Assembly (NCBI GenBank): GCA_000434635.1
Contig: HF988092.1
Coordinates: forward strand, 5,857 to 12,217
From: Firmicutes bacterium CAG:110
Lineage (GTDB): Bacteria; Bacillota; Clostridia; Oscillospirales; Oscillospiraceae
DNA length: 6,361 nt
Reading direction: 5' to 3'
Shown: positions 6,313 through 6,361 of the stretch, piece by piece
How positions within the stretch are numbered: the first letter of the stretch is position 1
Layout of the letters: every line of letters starts with the position of its first letter
Translations under genes and position numbers: made by a program
Notes under the pieces: generated by a model
Told to the model about the DNA's origin: nothing
Databases searched by the model: none
Seen by the model: only the letters and a program-made list of their open reading frames with translations

Positions 6313-6361
6313 CTGGATTCCCCTCCTTTTTCGCTAGCATGCTTAGCTGTGAAGGGCAGCC
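6313..6361 (-). other. Partial intergenic stretch upstream of mglA
   Basis: These 49 bases hold the mglA ribosome site and, further upstream, an imperfect palindrome around AGCATGCT (6338-6345 area). They are too short to identify the upstream gene. One minus-strand frame meets a TAA at 6345-6343 and could be the end of a preceding gene, while the other two stay open, so no coding call is made. In most operons of this kind the gene before mglA is mglB. Confidence 0.4.
6322..6328 (-). promoter_or_regulatory. Ribosome binding site of mglA (decides a GTG start)
   Basis: AAGGAGG is read on the minus strand, 9 bases before the GTG at 6312-6310. No in-frame ATG lies at a better distance. The next in-frame Met is codon 9, which would place the site far too distant and cut into the first beta strand, so the site supports the GTG start. 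Confidence 0.8.

Noticed and set aside
5927..6340. A 137-codon minus-strand frame starting upstream of mglA
   Set aside because: It is a different frame over the first domain of MglA, which has intact Walker and Q-loop motifs. The frame shows no family features.
6343..6361. Possible last codons of an upstream gene (mglB) ending at the TAA 6345-6343
   Set aside because: Only five codons are visible and they match nothing specific. The other two frames are also open, so the end of the upstream gene cannot be placed.

Overview
The window carries five complete genes, all on the minus strand and in transcription order mglA - mglC - galE - galT - galK (right to left). It is a galactose uptake and catabolism operon. 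The type II (long, about 500 aa) GalT, the GGNHTDH-type GalK, strong AAGGAGG-like ribosome sites and a GC-rich composition point to a GC-rich member of the Bacillota, probably a gut clostridium of the Oscillospiraceae/Ruminococcaceae kind. That placement is an inference from protein style, not a database match.

Layout from right to left. Bases 6361-6313 are the end of an upstream intergenic stretch with the mglA ribosome site. The missing upstream gene is probably mglB, the sugar-binding protein. mglA (6312-4813) is the double-domain ATPase and mglC (4800-3703) the permease, with 12 bases between them. A 67-base gap (3702-3636) follows, the only real internal gap. It holds a near-consensus sigma-A type promoter (TTGCCA, 17 bases, TATAAT) whose -35 lies in the last codons of mglC, and a perfect 15-bp inverted repeat that overlaps the -10 and start point. 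galE (3635-2643), galT (2659-1151) and galK (1158-49) then follow as a compact block with 17- and 8-base overlaps. Bases 1-22 form a GC-rich 9-bp hairpin, probably the operon terminator, cut by the window edge.

How the genes work together: MglA and MglC, with the unseen binding protein, import galactose or a methyl-galactoside/glucose-like sugar. GalK phosphorylates galactose, GalT exchanges galactose-1-phosphate with UDP-glucose, and GalE regenerates UDP-glucose from UDP-galactose. No mutarotase (galM), regulator or binding protein is in the window.

I see no new biological system here. The main points worth a second look are the mglC-galE junction, where promoter and inverted repeat overlap so that transcripts from the upstream promoter and from the internal promoter would start galE with different RNA structures, and the altered sugar-binding loop of GalK.
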